Positions 62,479 to 64,000 of a stretch of DNA of 64,000 nucleotides are shown in pieces (the first letter of the stretch is position 1; each line of letters opens with the position of its first letter). The position numbers were made by a program, and so were the translations under genes. Origin of the DNA: Eledone cirrhosa (lineage: Eukaryota > Mollusca > Cephalopoda > Octopoda > Eledonidae); assembly GCA_964016885.1 (NCBI GenBank), contig OZ024744.1, positions 26,802,108-26,866,107 of the forward strand, in the 5' to 3' direction. Under the pieces are notes generated by a model. It searched no databases, was not told the DNA's origin, and saw nothing but the letters and a program-made list of their open reading frames with translations.

Positions 62479-64000
62479 CTAACCTTAGGGCCAGGGACAC
62501 CAGAAGTCTCCACTGTTACGGCTAGGCATCTCAGTGCATGTGGTGCTAAGAAGGGAGGTAACCTTAGGGCCAGGGACACCAGAAGTCTCCACTGCTACGG
62601 CTAGGCATCTCAGTGCATGTGGTGGTAAGAAGGGAGGTAACCTTAGGGCCAGGGACAGCAGAAGTCTCCACTGCGACCGCTAGGCATCTCAGTGCATGTG
62701 GTGGTAAGAAGGGAGGTAACCTTAGGGCCAGGGACACCAGAAGCCTCCACTGCTACGGCTAGGCATCTCAGTGCATGTGGTGGTAAGAAGGAAGTAACCT
62801 TAGGGCCAAGGACACCAGAAGTCTCCACTGTTACGGCTAGGCATCTCAGTGCATGTGGTGGTAAGAAGGGAGGTAACCTTAGGGCCAGGGACACCAGAAG
62901 TCTCCACTGCTACGGCTAGGCATCTCAGTGCATGTGGTGGTAAGAAGGAAGTAACCTCAGGGCCAAGGACACCAGAAGTCTCCACTCTTAAGGCTAGGCA
63001 TCTCAGTGCATGTGGTTGTAAGAAGGGAAGTAACCTTAGGGCCAGGGACACCAGAAGTCTCCACTGCTACGGCTAGGCATCTCAGTGCATGTGGTGGTAA
63101 GAAGGAAGTAACCTTAGGGCCAGGGACACCAGAAGTCTCCACTGCTACGGCTAGACATCTCAGTGCATGTGGTGGTAAGAAGGGAGGTAACCTAAGGGCC
63201 AGGGACACCAGAAGTCTCCACTGTTACGGCTAGGCATCTCAGTGCATGTGGTGGTAAGAAGGGAGGTAACCTTAGGGCCAGGGACACCAGAAGTCTCCAC
63301 TGTTACGGCTAGGCATGTCAGTGCATGAGGTGGTAAGAAGGGAGGTAACCTTAGGACCAGGGACACCAGAAGTCTCCACTGCTACGGCTAGGCATGTCAG
63401 TGCATGTGGTGGTAAGATGGAAGTAACCTTAGGGCCAAGGACACCAGAAGTCTCCACTGTTACGGCTAGGCATCTCAGTGCATGTGGTGGTAAGAAGGGA
63501 GGTAACCTTAGGGCCAAGGACACCAGAAGTCTTCACTGTTACGGCTAGGCATGTCAGTGCATGTGGTGGTAAGAAGGGTGGTAACCTTAGTGCCAGGGAC
63601 ACCAGAAGTCTCCACTGTTACGGCTAGGCATCTCAGTGCATGTGGTGGTAAGAAGGGAGGTAACCTTAGGGCCAAGGACACCAGAAGTCTTCACTGTTAC
63701 GGCTAGGCATGTCAGTGCATGTGGTGGTAACAAGGGTGGTAACCTTAGTGCCAGGAACACCAGAAGTCTCCACTGTTACGGCTAGGCATCTCAGTGCATG
63801 TGGTGGTAAGAAGGGAGGTAACCTTAGGGCCAAGGACACCAGAAGTCTCCACTGTTACGGCTAGGCATCTCAGTGCATGTGGTGCTAAGAAGGGAGGTAA
63901 CCTTAGGGCCAGGGACACCAGAAGTCTCCACTGCTACGACTAGGCATCTCAGTGCATGTGGTGGTAAGAAGGGAGGTAACCTTAGGGCCAGGGACAGCAG
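62479..64000 (+). repeat. 4019-bp spaced duplication, copy 2 (cut by window end)
   Basis: ACTGCGACCG lies at 62,670. Over the 1.5 kb visible I found a single substitution (AACAAG at about 63,729 against AAGAAG in copy 1). The block presumably continues beyond the window. Confidence 0.85.

Larger units (their letters stand above)
7539..64000 (+). repeat. 79-bp satellite DNA array (about 715 monomers, runs past the window)
   Basis: A 79-bp unit repeats head to tail without a break to the right edge. Its landmarks in order are CTAGGCATCTCAGTGCATG, TGGTGGTAAGAAGGGAGG, TAACCTTAGGGCCAGGGAC, ACCAGAAGTCTCCACTG and a TTACGG or CTACGG end. The typical monomer is 54% GC with G in excess over C on this strand and has a single CpG (in TACGG). 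Most variation is at fixed positions: GGG or AAG in CCAGGGAC/CCAAGGAC, GTTACGG or GCTACGG, GGCATCTC or GGCATGTC, and a 78-bp form with AAGGAAGTAACC. I saw no inversion and no foreign insertion. The unit length is not a multiple of three and each strand carries stops, so open frames of 60-120 codons here are repeat artefacts. The function is unknown; centromeric, pericentromeric or other heterochromatic satellite is the usual nature of such arrays. Confidence 0.97.
14098..64000 (+). repeat. Inner array zone with mixed 79- and 78-bp monomers
   Basis: The first AAGGAAGTAACC unit lies at 14,098-14,109. From there such 78-bp units recur every two to six monomers. The substitution GGAGG to GAAG removes one base and destroys the GGTAACC palindrome. 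The regular alternation of subtypes gives recurring blocks, so this zone is organised into higher-order repeats rather than independent monomers. Confidence 0.85.

Noticed and set aside
7600..64000. Hundreds of open frames of 60-120 codons on both strands, with conserved-looking peptides such as LPPHALRCLAVTVETSGV
   Set aside because: They follow from the 79-bp unit: its length is not a multiple of three, each ORF ends after one to four monomers, and the same peptides appear on both strands in overlapping positions. There are no introns, start contexts or domains to support genes.
7600..64000. CRISPR-like array
   Set aside because: The repeats are directly adjacent without unique spacers, the unit is 79 bp, and the flanks are eukaryotic; there is no cas gene.
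14098..64000. G-quadruplex forming satellite
   Set aside because: Each unit has only three GGG tracts with long loops; a two-layer structure from GG tracts is possible but weak, so it is not listed as a feature.

Overview
The window looks like animal (eukaryotic) nuclear DNA and contains no intact gene that I can support. The best clue to the organism is a SINE fragment at about 4451-4605. It carries the diagnostic strings found in the tRNA-derived SINEs that are very abundant in cephalopods (GGCACAAGGCCAGCAATT, then TATCGACCCCG, AGGATGAAAGGCAAAG and CCTCGGCGG). Together with a Helitron, LINE tails, a Tx1/L1-like reverse transcriptase relic and long (TA)n tracts, an octopus or other coleoid cephalopod is the most likely source. 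This identification is from memory of those families, not from a search.

Layout. Positions 1-7538 are a patchwork of low-complexity DNA and dead mobile elements: a CA/C-rich block (1-840); a LINE-type 3' tail with hairpin and AATAAA (about 1030-1190); a small Helitron with recognisable ends (2314-3372) that holds a broken coding remnant and an antisense LINE-like tail; a possible hAT end (about 3536-3612); an imperfect GCT/GGT tract (3994-4129); the SINE; a second LINE tail (5053-5130); a frameshifted reverse transcriptase pseudogene (5202-5981); (TA)n tracts; and a long (CTA)n-(CTG)n microsatellite (6688-6982).

From 7539 to the right edge (about 56.4 kb, 88% of the window) the sequence is one head-to-tail satellite array with a 79-bp monomer, roughly 715 copies all in the same orientation. 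I saw no other sequence inserted in it. Its left margin is degenerate. The first 6.5 kb lacks a 78-bp subtype that becomes common from 14,098 onward. The interior is built by duplications at many scales: blocks of 473, 628, 944, 1026 and 1340 bp spacing, a roughly 2.25-kb block in three copies, a 4019-bp spaced repeat at the right edge, and a 9767-bp tandem duplication (about 18,696-28,463 and 28,463-38,230) in which every private variant I compared is shared. The array continues beyond the window. The many short open frames in it follow from the repeat and are not genes.

There is no pathway or operon to describe. The interest lies in the satellite: its boundary, its layered higher-order structure, and one very recent (or assembly-generated) 9.8-kb duplication. 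A role as centromeric or other heterochromatic DNA is possible but nothing in the sequence proves it.
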